From contig JARKSP010000047.1 of the NCBI GenBank assembly GCA_029974225.1, forward strand, positions 1 through 64,000: a stretch of 64,000 nucleotides of DNA, read 5' to 3'. Position numbers and translations under genes: made by a program. Numbering within the stretch: position 1 is the stretch's first letter; every line of letters begins with the position of its first letter. This DNA comes from Erysipelotrichaceae bacterium. GTDB lineage: Bacteria; Bacillota_I; Bacilli_A; Erysipelotrichales; Erysipelotrichaceae. Under the pieces are notes generated by a model. The model did no database searches. It was not told the origin of the DNA and worked only from the letters and a program-made list of their open reading frames with translations. Positions 50,704-61,416 of this stretch are shown here, in pieces.

Positions 50704-52669
50704 TACTGCTACCTCCCTGTTGATATTGCTCAATTGCCAGCATCAGCTCCTCTTTTAAAGCTTTCAGACTGGTATTTGTTCGCTGCAGTCCAGCTGCATT
50801 AAAGTGACCACCGCCACCCATTTTTTCCATAATAATCTGTACATTGATATCATGGTTACTGCGGGCTGAGATGGCAAAGGTATTGCTGTCGATTTGAGCA
50901 ATGACAAATGCTGCAGCAATTCCCTTGATTGAACAAATGTGATTAGCTCCTTTGGCTAAAGCAGTTCTAGACAAGAATTTGCCTTCTTTATTAACCACAC
51001 TGATGGCGATTTTATCTTTAACAATTTCCAGATTTTTAGAAATTATTGTTTTATCAATAAAGTCCTGAATTCCTTCTTTGAGCCAGTAATAGGCTAAAGA
51101 AGTGTTGCTGCCATTCTTTTTAAGCATTGCACAGGCTTCAAATGTTCTGGCAGAAGTTCGGGTTTTCAATTCATCTGTATCTACTAAAATTCCCGCATAC
51201 ATAATAGTTGCCTCCAGTTCTGTCAGTTCAATAACATTATTGGCGTAATGCATCAGCTCTGTTACCAGCTCAACTGTTGAGGAAGCTGACGGTTCATTGT
51301 AGATCAGCTTTGCACTGATATTGGTATCGCTCTTACGGCGATGATGATCAATAACGATAATTTTTGAAGCCTGAGTTACCAGTTTTGGTGTACTGGTCAA
51401 ATCCAGACTGTGATGGTCCACTGCAACAACCAGTGACTGTTCATCCAGAATAGATAAAGCTTCTTCCTCGGTTATGAAGATATGATTTTCAATCAGACTC
51501 ATAATGTTTTCATCATATATTCCAGCTGTTACCGGCTCAACATTAATACCATTAAATACAATATAAACCCTCTTATCTAAAGAAGAGACTATTCTGCTGA
51601 CTCCCAGGCAGGCACCCAGACTATCCAGGTCAGCATCGTTATGCGGTATTACAAAGATATTTGAACTTTCATCAAAGAACTTTTCCAGACTCTGAGCCAT
51701 AACTCGGGCTCTGACCTTGGAAGTCTTTTCACTGGCTTCTGAAGACTGTCCAAAAAACTCAACTTCTTTACCATGCTGCTTAACCGCTACCTGGTCGCCG
51801 CCTCTTGACAGCACTAATTCCAGCATGTTGTTGAGAGTACTGTCCAGTTCCTCATAGCTGCTGTCACCATGACTGAAAGCCATCGAAGAAGTTATCGAAA
51901 CATTCAGATTTCTGGCTGCAGTTTTAATTTCATTTAAAACATCAAATTTGCTGTTAAGCATCTTCTGAAAATTTTCATAGTTAATAACCAGAAAGAATCT
52001 GTCACTTCTGATTCTTCTGATAATAGCACCATTGCCTATTGCCCAGGATACTATTTTCTGACGAATACTGGTGTTGATAAGAGCAATTTTCTGCTCATCC
52101 TCATTGCGAATTGTTTCTTCATAGTTATCCAGACTGATTAAGCCTAAAACAATCTTCTCATTCTGATAAGCCTTTTTAAGATCATATATTTCAGTAATAT
52201 CTTTAACAAATATTACCTGTGAACGTTCTTCTTTAATACATTCATATTTGGTTCCATCATCATTAGTAATTACTGCCCGATGCTTGTCTCCGGAGAATAA
52301 CACCGCCATACCAGGAAAAACCTTGGTAATCCTTTCACCAATAATCATGATCTGGCGATTCTCAAAAAAGTCCGAGGCCCAGCTGACAACATAGTTGTCA
52401 TCATAAATAATAATTCCAATACTGCCATATTCCAAAGCTTCTTTTGCCTCAGTTCCTAAGACTCTATTTATATCAACCGTGCGTTTTCGTTTATCTAATT
52501 CCATTACCAGGAAAATATAAATCAGCAAAACAAAATTAGCTGCGATGAAAACATAAACTAAAAAATCATATTCAATTTTTAAGAAAAATTCAAACAATAA
52601 TGCTAATACTATTTCGATAAAGACCAGAATTAAGGCGACAAGTTTAATCTTGTCCATTTTGTTTAACAT
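50681..52669 (-). CDS. gdpP: DHH family cyclic-di-AMP phosphodiesterase GdpP
   Basis: 662 aa; two N-terminal TMs, degenerate [46 protein letters not shown]. Confidence 0.95.
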   Translation of the reverse strand: MLNKMDKIKLVALILVFIEIVLALLFEFFLKIEYDFLVYVFIAANFVLLIYIFLVMELDKRKRTVDINRVLGTEAKEALEYGSIGIIIYDDNYVVSWASDFFENRQIMIIGERITKVFPGMAVLFSGDKHRAVITNDDGTKYECIKEERSQVIFVKDITEIYDLKKAYQNEKIVLGLISLDNYEETIRNEDEQKIALINTSIRQKIVSWAIGNGAIIRRIRSDRFFLVINYENFQKMLNSKFDVLNEIKTAARNLNVSITSSMAFSHGDSSYEELDSTLNNMLELVLSRGGDQVAVKQHGKEVEFFGQSSEASEKTSKVRARVMAQSLEKFFDESSNIFVIPHNDADLDSLGACLGVSRIVSSLDKRVYIVFNGINVEPVTAGIYDENIMSLIENHIFITEEEALSILDEQSLVVAVDHHSLDLTSTPKLVTQASKIIVIDHHRRKSDTNISAKLIYNEPSASSTVELVTELMHYANNVIELTELEATIMYAGILVDTDELKTRTSARTFEACAMLKKNGSNTSLAYYWLKEGIQDFIDKTIISKNLEIVKDKIAISVVNKEGKFLSRTALAKGANHICSIKGIAAAFVIAQIDSNTFAISARSNHDINVQIIMEKMGGGGHFNAAGLQRTNTSLKALKEELMLAIEQYQQGGSSNEGNPID

Positions 52670-53627
52670 ATTTTTTCAACTCCTCTATTAACGTTTTTCT
52701 AAATGGAGTAAAGATATCAAAAATACCGATTCCAATGACAAATACTGATAAGACTAATGACAGCAGTAAGACTATAACCGCAAAACCAGCTCTTTTTTTA
52801 GGGTCTGGCACTCTGATAGCAAACAGTGTTGAAATCAGAATATAACCGAACATAAAGCAGACAATATAAGCAATAACGGTTATAGGAAATATTATATTCT
52901 TATATTGTGCAATATTTGTGAACTGATTCATCAGCATATTTCCAATCAGCCCGGCCAGCACCACAATCTTTAACCATAGTGGAGCATACATCTCGCTGAC
53001 CGGTTTCATTGGCGGAATAGTCATTTTTAATCTTCTTAAAACGATATAGGCAATGCTGTGAACTAGAAACCCTTCTAAAATTGAACTCAGCACTGATGAA
53101 ATGATGATGATGGATAACAGGGCATTGTTGTCAAACATCGCCAGCAGAGCCGAAGAAACGCTGGCATCGCCCCGGGCTATTTTTTCAATCAGAACCGCCA
53201 TTGTTTCTTGCATAAAATCCATTTCCGCCATCAGGTTATAGCCGAAAAAGCCAGCGAAGATAAAATAGGAAACAAACATCATAATCAGTGAAACCACCAC
53301 CACTGAAACTATCAGATAGGTGGCACTTTTCTGCCTGATAAGCCCGGCACCGTAAACTGTTCCGGCAATGACTGAACCTAAGACATAGAAACTGCCTGTT
53401 GAAATAGGACCGGCAATAATCATCGTCATAAGTAACATAGCCACATTCATTATGATGGCCTGTTTGACATCAAATTTAACGATATAGATAATTACCGGAA
53501 TTGGAATAATCCAAAAAAAGTATAATTCTAAACCGTTAGCCAGAAGGCGATTTATATAAACAAGTACACCTACCAGAGCACAGAACAGCGCTCCATAAGT
53601 GATACTATTTACTCTTGATTTACGCAT
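52644..53627 (-). CDS. YybS family (DUF2232) membrane protein
   Basis: 327 aa multi-pass; position between rpsR and gdpP as in other Firmicutes. Confidence 0.85.
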   Translation of the reverse strand: MRKSRVNSITYGALFCALVGVLVYINRLLANGLELYFFWIIPIPVIIYIVKFDVKQAIIMNVAMLLMTMIIAGPISTGSFYVLGSVIAGTVYGAGLIRQKSATYLIVSVVVVSLIMMFVSYFIFAGFFGYNLMAEMDFMQETMAVLIEKIARGDASVSSALLAMFDNNALLSIIIISSVLSSILEGFLVHSIAYIVLRRLKMTIPPMKPVSEMYAPLWLKIVVLAGLIGNMLMNQFTNIAQYKNIIFPITVIAYIVCFMFGYILISTLFAIRVPDPKKRAGFAVIVLLLSLVLSVFVIGIGIFDIFTPFRKTLIEELKKYVKQNGQD

Positions 53628-53725
53628 TGCTAATTTCTCCTACAACAAAAACATCTTTTCCGACAAAGATACATAATAATTATAAAGCATAAATTAAAGG
53701 TTGTAAAATCATAAGACCATATTAA

Positions 53726-53745
53726 AATCCCCTGTTCAGGGGATT
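53726..53745 (-). terminator. Hairpin downstream of rpsR
   Basis: AATCCCCTG TT CAGGGGATT. Confidence 0.7.
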
Positions 53746-53757
53746 TAGGTTTACTGA

Positions 53758-53988
53758 TTAGTCAACAACGTATGGTAATAAAGCCATTTGACGAGCACGT
53801 TTGATAGCTGTAGCTAGCATACGCTGATACTTAGCACTTGTCCCGGCAACTCTGCGTGGAATAATTTTTCCATTAGGCGAGACAAACTTCTTTAGTAATT
53901 CAGTATCTTTATAGTCAATATAAGTAATGTTGTTTTTAGTGAAGTAACATACTTTTCTACGACCAGGTCTATTTCTTCTAAATGCCAT
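53758..53988 (-). CDS. rpsR: 30S ribosomal protein S18
   Basis: 76 aa; [64 protein letters not shown]. Confidence 0.98.
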   Translation of the reverse strand: MAFRRNRPGRRKVCYFTKNNITYIDYKDTELLKKFVSPNGKIIPRRVAGTSAKYQRMLATAIKRARQMALLPYVVD

Positions 53989-54002
53989 AATAAATTCCCT
54001 TT

Positions 54003-54446
54003 CTAGAATGGCAAATCATCACTTGAAATGTCCAATTTAGGACTGTCTGCCATATCTGTATAACTTTCATCCGGATAGTAATCAGTTGTATATGATGTTG
54101 AACTACCCGCTGATGCACTCTTAGTATCTAAGAACATGATGCTGTCGACTAATACTTCGACAACATAGACTTTTTTGCCTGGAATATTAGGATCATCATA
54201 ATTTCTTGTCTGAATCTTTCCTTCAACTCCAATTTGAGAGCCTTTATGCGTATAAGAGCTGATGAGGTCAGCGGTCTGACTCCAGGCTACACATGGCACA
54301 AAATCAGCATCTGGTGTATTAGTGTCTGTTTTGCTCTTTCTTCTGCTGACTGCTAAAAAGAAATTACAGACTGATGTACCACTTGGTATTTTACGCAATA
54401 CTGGATCTTTGGTCAAACGACCAACTAAAATAACTCGATTAATCAT
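54003..54446 (-). CDS. ssb: Single-stranded DNA-binding protein
   Basis: 147 aa; [33 protein letters not shown]; acidic C-terminal tip SSDDLPF. Confidence 0.97.
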   Translation of the reverse strand: MINRVILVGRLTKDPVLRKIPSGTSVCNFFLAVSRRKSKTDTNTPDADFVPCVAWSQTADLISSYTHKGSQIGVEGKIQTRNYDDPNIPGKKVYVVEVLVDSIMFLDTKSASAGSSTSYTTDYYPDESYTDMADSPKLDISSDDLPF

Positions 54447-54459
54447 AATTCTTCACCTG

Positions 54460-54744
54460 TTAATCAATTTTGACAATCATATGGCGAACAACATTTGCGT
54501 TGATACGGCTAATACGGTCAAATTCTTTGATAGCATCATTATTAGCATTAATAGTGATTACTACATAATATCCTTTTGTCATATCTTCAATCGGATAAGC
54601 AAATTCCTTCATTCCCCATTCATCCACTTTTTCAATTGTGCCATTATTATCAGTAATGATGCTATGTAGAGTGTTGATGGTTTCAGTACGAACTGCTTCC
54701 TCAGCTGAAGCGTTAAGGATATACATAATTTCATATTTTTTCAT
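54460..54744 (-). CDS. rpsF: 30S ribosomal protein S6
   Basis: 94 aa; MKKYEIMYILNASAEEA...EDMTKGYYVVITINAN. Confidence 0.96.
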   Translation of the reverse strand: MKKYEIMYILNASAEEAVRTETINTLHSIITDNNGTIEKVDEWGMKEFAYPIEDMTKGYYVVITINANNDAIKEFDRISRINANVVRHMIVKID

Positions 54745-54894
54745 GTTTTTCCTCCTTCTGGTCTAAGCGGCTTATTTCTAAGCAAGAAGTAAATATAAAT
54801 TTACCCGAACGCTGTTATATTTTAGCAAATTTCCCCTTTATTGTAAAGTCAAAATTCCCTTTCTATAAATAATATTCTAAGTTTTCAATAACTC

Positions 54895-56133
54895 CTAGTT
54901 TTTATTCATGAAGGCTTCAATGTCTTCAATTTCTCTGATAATGCCGGCACTAAGGTTGATACAACCATCTCCGGTAATCAGTAAGTCATCTTCAATTCTG
55001 ATACCAATATCTTCATCTTCCAGATACAGGCCTGGTTCATTGGTAATAACACAGCCCGGCTTAAGCTTTACATCTGGTAAAGTTACATCGTGAACCTCCA
55101 GGCCCAGCATGTGAGAAACATTATGGTAATAGTAGTCCTTTACCGTTGCTCCATTATCCAGCAGTCCAATGGCTGCCAGTTCCACTTCATAGAACTTAAG
55201 GACTTCGTCATTTAAATCTTTAGTGGTCATACCAGGTTTTGCTATTGCCTCAACCAGTTTACTGGCTCTTAAAACAATGTCATAAAGCTGTTTTTGGCGG
55301 TTGGTAAACTTTCCGTTTACCGGAAAGGTTCTGGTAATATCGGCATTGTAGTACTGGTAACTGGCTCCCAGATCACATAAGACCAGATCATCAGTTTTAG
55401 CATACTGGTTGTTATCGTTGTAATGCAGAATGGTCGCATTCTTTCCCGTGGCACAGATTGTAGTAAAGGCCTTGTCACATTGCTTGCATTTCAGGACGAA
55501 ATCAAAGTAGGCTTCCAGTTCGTTTTCCCAGACATTGGCGTGAGAATACTTCATCATCGTTGCGATTCCCTCCTGTGTTACCTCAATTGCTTTTTTAATC
55601 AGCTCTATTTCCTTTTCATCTTTCACCATTCTCATCAGACAGATTTTGTCATAGATGTTGGTACAGACAGCCTGAGGCTGATATTCCTTAATCTTATTAA
55701 ATAAATCGACTGTAGCATTAGGCTGATCCAGCTCCTGTTTGGTCAGATCACCACATAGAACAAAATCAACAGCGCGACCATTAAAATTCATCTCTGTCCC
55801 AATTGACGGCAGCAGACTGTCCAGATATCTGATATCTTCAATACCGCTTATTTCTCTTGCCTGTTTTGGTCTGATCCTGCCACCAACCCATTTAGCCAGA
55901 AGTTCATCATATGGCTCGATAAACAACATTTCTTTAGTGGTATTTTCATCCAGTTTTACCAGTACTAAAACCAGATTTTCCCTATCTAATCCCGTGTAAT
56001 AGTAAAAAGATCTGTTTACCTGAAAAGGATATTTGGCATCTCCAATACTGTAAGGGGCTTTACCGGCCATCAGTACCGTAACTGAATACTGCTCTAACAT
56101 TGTTAACAACTGTTTTCTTCTTTTTGCGTACAT
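54895..56133 (-). CDS. pepP: M24 family Xaa-Pro aminopeptidase
   Basis: 412 aa; LVLCDLGASYQYYNADITRTFPVNGKFT, VSHMLGLEVHDV, ITNEPGLYLEDEDIGIRIEDDLLIT. Confidence 0.93.
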   Translation of the reverse strand: MYAKRRKQLLTMLEQYSVTVLMAGKAPYSIGDAKYPFQVNRSFYYYTGLDRENLVLVLVKLDENTTKEMLFIEPYDELLAKWVGGRIRPKQAREISGIEDIRYLDSLLPSIGTEMNFNGRAVDFVLCGDLTKQELDQPNATVDLFNKIKEYQPQAVCTNIYDKICLMRMVKDEKEIELIKKAIEVTQEGIATMMKYSHANVWENELEAYFDFVLKCKQCDKAFTTICATGKNATILHYNDNNQYAKTDDLVLCDLGASYQYYNADITRTFPVNGKFTNRQKQLYDIVLRASKLVEAIAKPGMTTKDLNDEVLKFYEVELAAIGLLDNGATVKDYYYHNVSHMLGLEVHDVTLPDVKLKPGCVITNEPGLYLEDEDIGIRIEDDLLITGDGCINLSAGIIREIEDIEAFMNKN

Positions 56134-56142
56134 AATTTTCTC

Positions 56143-56784
56143 CTACTTAATATCATCAATAGTGGTTATTTTCTCATTGTGGTTTAAAGAAACAACACAC
56201 TTTACTCTGGTATTACTATATTTTTCCATAACTGCTGCCTCATCAGTCGGGATAAAACCATCTTTTCTGGCCTTTTTATAACAGGTCATCAGTTCATCGA
56301 TATAAAAGGCCTGTGGCGTCTGGGCACCATTAAGTATGTTTCGATCAATTGTTCTGACGATATAGCCTTCACTTACCACTTTAACGGTATCGACAATTGG
56401 CTTGGTCAGAATTGCTGCTTTTTCACTTTCCATTGCCAGCTTCAGATTGTTTAGATCTTCACTCTGCAGATAGCACCTTGCCCCGTCGTGAACCAGAACA
56501 ATTTCTTCCTTTACAGCCATCAGACCATGAAAAACCGAATCGCTTCGGGTTTCTCCGCCAAAACAGTACATCTCCTTGCCCGTTGCCCTGTTTTTAGCCA
56601 GATAATCAATCGTATCTGGGTTGGTAACTAAAACTATCTGACTGCAGTCCTTATCTTCTCTAAAAGGCTGTAAAGCCTTGTCAATAACAAGCGAGCCATC
56701 AGATAGCTTATGTAATAGTTTATTCGTTGTTGAGCCGAATCTCTCCGATTTTCCAGCCGCAACAATAACCACTGTATATTTCAT
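56143..56784 (-). CDS. ispD: 2-C-methyl-D-erythritol 4-phosphate cytidylyltransferase
   Basis: MKYTVVIVAAGKSERFGSTTNKLLHKL, VLVHDGARCYL, TIDRNILNGAQTPQAF, TDEAAVMEKY; ORF opens at 56829. Confidence 0.92.
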   Translation of the reverse strand: MKYTVVIVAAGKSERFGSTTNKLLHKLSDGSLVIDKALQPFREDKDCSQIVLVTNPDTIDYLAKNRATGKEMYCFGGETRSDSVFHGLMAVKEEIVLVHDGARCYLQSEDLNNLKLAMESEKAAILTKPIVDTVKVVSEGYIVRTIDRNILNGAQTPQAFYIDELMTCYKKARKDGFIPTDEAAVMEKYSNTRVKCVVSLNHNEKITTIDDIK

Positions 56785-56889
56785 AAAAACTCCCATTATT
56801 TCCTGTTTAACTAATTTTACCACAATCACAAACTTATATCACAAATTGTTTCATTTATTGTTTATACTATACTGGAAGGAGGGCTGGCC

Positions 56890-57339
56890 ATGAAACTAAC
56901 AACGAAAAAAGGTGATTATTTATTTACCCTTATTAAAGATAAAAAAGTCAGGAAAGATGATAAAACTATTGTCGCTCTGGGTCTGATTGATGAAACTATT
57001 GTCAGTCTTATTGAAACTGACAGCTTCAGTGATATTCCCTATGTGAAAGAAATAGTCGAAACCCTTAGCGGTATAGCTGCTTATGTCTCCGGTTATAAGG
57101 AAGCCTTTGATTTATCGGGGATACTTGCTAAAATGGAGGCTGACATCGAGAACTATCCCGATACCTTCGGTTTCAATTATCCCTTTAAACAAAAAGACAA
57201 AATCGCGCTCAGCAAAGCCAGAGTTCAGGTAAGAGCCCTGGAAAGAGCTCTGGTTGCCATAAATGAAACTGAAGTTTTCTATCTGCCTTTTATTAACCGT
57301 CTTTCAGACTTCATGTATTATTTACAGATTAAAATGTAA
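56890..57339 (+). CDS. Divergent PduO-type cob(I)alamin adenosyltransferase-like protein
   Basis: 149 aa; TTKKGDYLFTL...VRKDDKTIVALGLIDET and ARVQVRALERALVAI...YLPFINRLSDFMYYLQIKM align with PduO motifs; adjacent to B12-dependent RNR. Confidence 0.65.
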   Translation: MKLTTKKGDYLFTLIKDKKVRKDDKTIVALGLIDETIVSLIETDSFSDIPYVKEIVETLSGIAAYVSGYKEAFDLSGILAKMEADIENYPDTFGFNYPFKQKDKIALSKARVQVRALERALVAINETEVFYLPFINRLSDFMYYLQIKM

Positions 57340-57408
57340 ATAATTTTCATTCCCCTTAACTAGCTTCTATGTGTTAGAATATAAATACACTGTCGGAGGA
57401 ACCTATTT

Positions 57409-59910
57409 ATGTATAGTCAAAACTTAATCAACAAACTAAATTTAGACATCAAGAATAATTTTCCCTTAATCCATCCTATCGAGGAGGATTTTAAAATTAC
57501 CCATTCTGGTGTTTCTAGACTTGTAATGTTGGATAGATACTCTCAAAAGGACAGAGACTTAAAAACCTTATCAGTTGGAGATTTAGTCTTAACTGTTGTT
57601 AAGGAAGATCCTGTTTACCCTTCTAGAGGCATTGGCTATATAAAAGAAATTATTGGTGACTACTGCATTATTGAACTTGAAGAAGACTCAAGAGGTTCTC
57701 TGAACAGTATTGAAGAGATTGAAACCGGTCTGATTAAAAGATATCGTAATTTGATTGATAAACCACTGGAAATCTATTGGGAACAGATTGCCATAAGAGT
57801 TGGCAATGCTTTAGCGGAAGTTGAAAATGAAGATGTCAGAGCTAAATATGGTGCTATCTTTGCTCAGGAGCTGGCAAACCTGAATATCATCCCGGCAGGC
57901 AGGGTCCTGTATGGGGCCGGCAGCGGAACCAAAGTGACTTATTTCAACTGTTTTGTTATGCCTTTTATCCACGACTCCAGAGGAGGTATTGCTACTCACC
58001 GTCAGGAAGTCATGGAGATTATGTCGCGTGGTGGCGGAGTGGGAACTAACGGTTCTACCCTTAGACCTAAAAATGCTCTGGCTAAGGGTGTCGGAGGCAA
58101 AAGCTCAGGAGCTGTCAGCTGGTTAAATGACATTGCCAATCTGACCCATTTAGTTGAACAGGGAGGATCCAGAAGAGGCGCTCAGATGATTATGCTTGCG
58201 GACTGGCATCCTGACATCATTGAATTCATCGTTTCTAAAATGCAGAATCCAAGAGTTCTGAAATGGCTGGTTGATAACTCAAATGATGAGCAGATTAAGT
58301 ATCACGCCAGTAACAAACTGAAATTCGTTCCCCTGACCAACCAGCAGATTGCCATCTATGAAACCATTACCAAAGATGCCAATGCTGACACACAGCTTGT
58401 CAACTTTGCTCATGAACAACTCTTGAATGGCGGACATTTTGAAGTAGTAAATCAGGATTTTCTGTCAGGAGCTAATATTTCAGTTACTCTAACTGATGAA
58501 TTTATGGAAGCAGTAAGAAATAATTCAACCTTTGATTTACGTTTCCCCGACTTAGATAACTATACCAGAGAACAGAAGCAGTATTATGATGATCACTGGA
58601 TGGAATGTGGCGACATTCACTTGTGGCCTCTTCCGATTAAAACCTATCGGACTGTACAGGCTAGAGATATCTGGGATTTAATCTGTTTCTGTGCTACCTA
58701 TTCAGCGGAACCCGGCATCTTCTTTATCGATAATGCCAACAAGATGACCAATGCCATAGCTTATGGACAAAAGGTCGTAGCGACAAACCCCTGTGGCGAA
58801 CAGCCTCTGGCCCCTTATTCCGTCTGTAATCTGGCAGCTGTCAACCTGGCAAACTTTGTAGATAAAAAAACCGGAGAAATTCTTTATGATAAACTGGCTC
58901 AGACTGTCAAGGTGGCAGTAAGATTGCAGGATAATGTCATTGACTCAACTCCTTACTTTTTAAAGCAGAACGAAATACAGGCTCTGGGAGAAAGAAGAGT
59001 TGGCCTAGGTGTTATGGGTCTTCATGACCTGTTAATCTGGGCTAAAAAGCGTTATGGCTCTCCAGAAGCCTTAGATACCATTGATGAGGTCTTCCACTGT
59101 ATCGCTACAAATGCTTACCGTACATCAGTTGAATTAGCCAGAGAAAAAGGAAGTTTCCCTTTCTTAAAGGAAAACCACAAAGCCTTTATCAACTCAGGCT
59201 ATATGAAACAGATGGATGAAGATATCCGTCAGGATATCCTAAAATACGGCATCAGAAACTCACACCTTTTGACAATCGCTCCTACCGGTTCTACTGGAAC
59301 AATGGTTGGGGTATCAACCGGTTTAGAGCCTTATTTCTCTTTCTCCTATTTTAGAAGTGGCAGACTGGGCAAATTTATTGAGGTCAATGCCCAGATTGTC
59401 GATGAGTTTTTAGAACTCAATCCACAGTACACCAGAGAAACCCTGCCAGATTACTTCGTGAGCGCTATGGAACTGACTCCTGAAGAGCATGCTGATTCCC
59501 AATGCCGGATTCAGCGCTGGATTGATTCATCTATCTCTAAGACTGTTAATGCTCCTAAGGGCTACAGTGTCAGACAGGTACAGCAGGTATACACCAGACT
59601 ATACTATGGCGGAGCTAAAGGTGGTACAGTTTATGTTGATGGTTCAAGAGATTCTCAGGTACTGACCCTGTCAAATGAGCAGGAAGGTGAAACATTCGCG
59701 CAAATGGATATTGTCAAAGACTTTGGAATTCTGGTCAGTGAAGTTCAGCAGGAAGAAAAGAAAACCAATCTGAGAAGCGACAGGCAGGATAGAGAAATCG
59801 GTGTTGAAGTCGGCAACATCTGTCCGATCTGTCTGGAGGGTGTAGTTGAAGAAATCGGTGGCTGTAACACCTGTACCAACTGTAACGCTCAATTGAAGTG
59901 CGGATTATAA
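57409..59910 (+). CDS. nrdJ: Adenosylcobalamin-dependent (class II) ribonucleotide reductase
   Basis: 833 aa; IIPAGRVLYGAGSG, NPCGEQPLAPYSVCNLAAVNL, RRVGLGVMGLHDLL, APTGSTGTMVGVSTGLEPYFSFSYFR, C-terminal CPICLEGVVEEIGGCNTCTNC. Confidence 0.95.
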   Translation: MYSQNLINKLNLDIKNNFPLIHPIEEDFKITHSGVSRLVMLDRYSQKDRDLKTLSVGDLVLTVVKEDPVYPSRGIGYIKEIIGDYCIIELEEDSRGSLNSIEEIETGLIKRYRNLIDKPLEIYWEQIAIRVGNALAEVENEDVRAKYGAIFAQELANLNIIPAGRVLYGAGSGTKVTYFNCFVMPFIHDSRGGIATHRQEVMEIMSRGGGVGTNGSTLRPKNALAKGVGGKSSGAVSWLNDIANLTHLVEQGGSRRGAQMIMLADWHPDIIEFIVSKMQNPRVLKWLVDNSNDEQIKYHASNKLKFVPLTNQQIAIYETITKDANADTQLVNFAHEQLLNGGHFEVVNQDFLSGANISVTLTDEFMEAVRNNSTFDLRFPDLDNYTREQKQYYDDHWMECGDIHLWPLPIKTYRTVQARDIWDLICFCATYSAEPGIFFIDNANKMTNAIAYGQKVVATNPCGEQPLAPYSVCNLAAVNLANFVDKKTGEILYDKLAQTVKVAVRLQDNVIDSTPYFLKQNEIQALGERRVGLGVMGLHDLLIWAKKRYGSPEALDTIDEVFHCIATNAYRTSVELAREKGSFPFLKENHKAFINSGYMKQMDEDIRQDILKYGIRNSHLLTIAPTGSTGTMVGVSTGLEPYFSFSYFRSGRLGKFIEVNAQIVDEFLELNPQYTRETLPDYFVSAMELTPEEHADSQCRIQRWIDSSISKTVNAPKGYSVRQVQQVYTRLYYGGAKGGTVYVDGSRDSQVLTLSNEQEGETFAQMDIVKDFGILVSEVQQEEKKTNLRSDRQDREIGVEVGNICPICLEGVVEEIGGCNTCTNCNAQLKCGL

Positions 59911-59920
59911 GATAAAACAA

Positions 59921-59945
59921 AAACAAGATTAATTTCTTGTTTTTT
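59921..59945 (+). terminator. Intrinsic terminator after nrdJ
   Basis: AAACAAGA-loop-TCTTGTTT plus T-tract. Confidence 0.7.
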
Positions 59946-59986
59946 GATTCTTTAAAGCTGAAGGAGGATTGCCATCCTCTTTTTTA

Positions 59987-60601
59987 CTAATGAAACCTGT
60001 AATCCCTTAAACCAGCTCGATGCAAAAAGATAACCCCAGTCAGGAAAGCCCCCTGACTGACAATGTTGATACCTTGAGCCAGCCAGTTCATAAAACTCTG
60101 GCTAAAATCTCGGCTTGATAGATAGCCCATCAGCAGAGAACAGACAAATGAGATGACAAAAAAGATAATTGCCTTCTTCTCATTCAGTTTTTTAGCCAGA
60201 ACACTTAAACAGCCGTTCATTGCACCAAGTCCTATGACCATAATAGTCACAAAAAGAAATGTTCCACTGAATACCGCTGGAGCAGTGGCAACAATAACAT
60301 CTTTTTTCTGGATTAAAGCTAATACTAATCCAAGTCCTGCCAGCATAAAGCCGATAGCCTGAGTGGCAAAAAACATATCGGTTAGGGTTTTGAAATCACA
60401 AATATTTGCCGCATAAAGAAGTTTATGCGTAGCTTTCAGTAAGCCTGCAAGTGCTACATTGGCGGTGCCTGTAGCAAACATACTGAAGGCAGTTCTACTC
60501 ATTTTATTGTGTAAATCTCTATTTAGTATTGCTACAGCAATAATAAAGAAGACAACCGGAATAAAATCGACAATAGCCATCGGAATAGAAAAGTTATTCA
60601 T
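59987..60601 (-). CDS. Multi-pass membrane protein, unknown function
   Basis: 204 aa; about six hydrophobic segments; 3 nt after the DUF1295 gene. Confidence 0.7.
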   Translation of the reverse strand: MNNFSIPMAIVDFIPVVFFIIAVAILNRDLHNKMSRTAFSMFATGTANVALAGLLKATHKLLYAANICDFKTLTDMFFATQAIGFMLAGLGLVLALIQKKDVIVATAPAVFSGTFLFVTIMVIGLGAMNGCLSVLAKKLNEKKAIIFFVISFVCSLLMGYLSSRDFSQSFMNWLAQGINIVSQGAFLTGVIFLHRAGLRDYRFH

Positions 60602-60603
60602 AA

Positions 60604-61416
60604 TTATTCTTTCCTTTCAATCCTGCTTAAGTGATAAATTGGAATCAAGGGAAATAAAATTGGTGTGTTGTCAGCATATTTTCGATATTCAGGATCATGT
60701 CCATAATTCTTTTCATGACGCTTTTCTAAACGATAGGCGCCATGAATCATGACAAAGACAATCAGGATATAACCAATAATCGGCATAATCCACTGTCCGT
60801 TAGTCAAGGTGCCAAATCCGCTGATAAATAGCCCGGTCCAAAACACTATTTCTGAGAAATAGTTTGGGCAACGGCAGATTTTATATAAACCGCTGTCGCA
60901 GAATCTTTTTGGATTGATAGCCTTGGCAGCTGATTTCTGCCTGTCGGCAATTGTTTCACCAATAATACCGATAGTCATAATAACGACACCAAGATAGCCC
61001 CAGATATCACCACTGGTTTCATTAGCATAACGATAAATCACTGGCGAAGTCTGCCACATATACATCCACATTGAATAAAGCCACATTATCATATTGACGT
61101 AAACCGGCATTTTCTTGGTTGAACCGGTTGATTGCAGCGTTTTCTTATAATGAGCATTTTTAAATTCACGAGTCAGCAGGAAATAACCTAATCTGAAGCC
61201 ATACACAATCATTAAAAGACTCATTAAAGTTACCACTATGGTAGCTGAACCATTAATCAAGCTATAAATTAACAATCCTGCTCCTATACCCATCACTGCA
61301 AAGCCATATCCAACTGACATAAACCAGACAAACTGATGGAAACCACATAATGTCATTAAGGCACTGATAGACAATAAAATCCACCATAAAGGTGCAGGGA
61401 ATACTTTTCCTACCAT
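60604..61416 (-). CDS. DUF1295 / steroid 5-alpha-reductase C-terminal-like membrane protein
   Basis: 270 aa; KRFCDSGLYKICRCPNYFSEIVFWTGLFISGFG, YRLEKRHEKNYGHDPEYRKYADNTPILFPLIP. Confidence 0.8.
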   Translation of the reverse strand: MVGKVFPAPLWWILLSISALMTLCGFHQFVWFMSVGYGFAVMGIGAGLLIYSLINGSATIVVTLMSLLMIVYGFRLGYFLLTREFKNAHYKKTLQSTGSTKKMPVYVNMIMWLYSMWMYMWQTSPVIYRYANETSGDIWGYLGVVIMTIGIIGETIADRQKSAAKAINPKRFCDSGLYKICRCPNYFSEIVFWTGLFISGFGTLTNGQWIMPIIGYILIVFVMIHGAYRLEKRHEKNYGHDPEYRKYADNTPILFPLIPIYHLSRIERKE

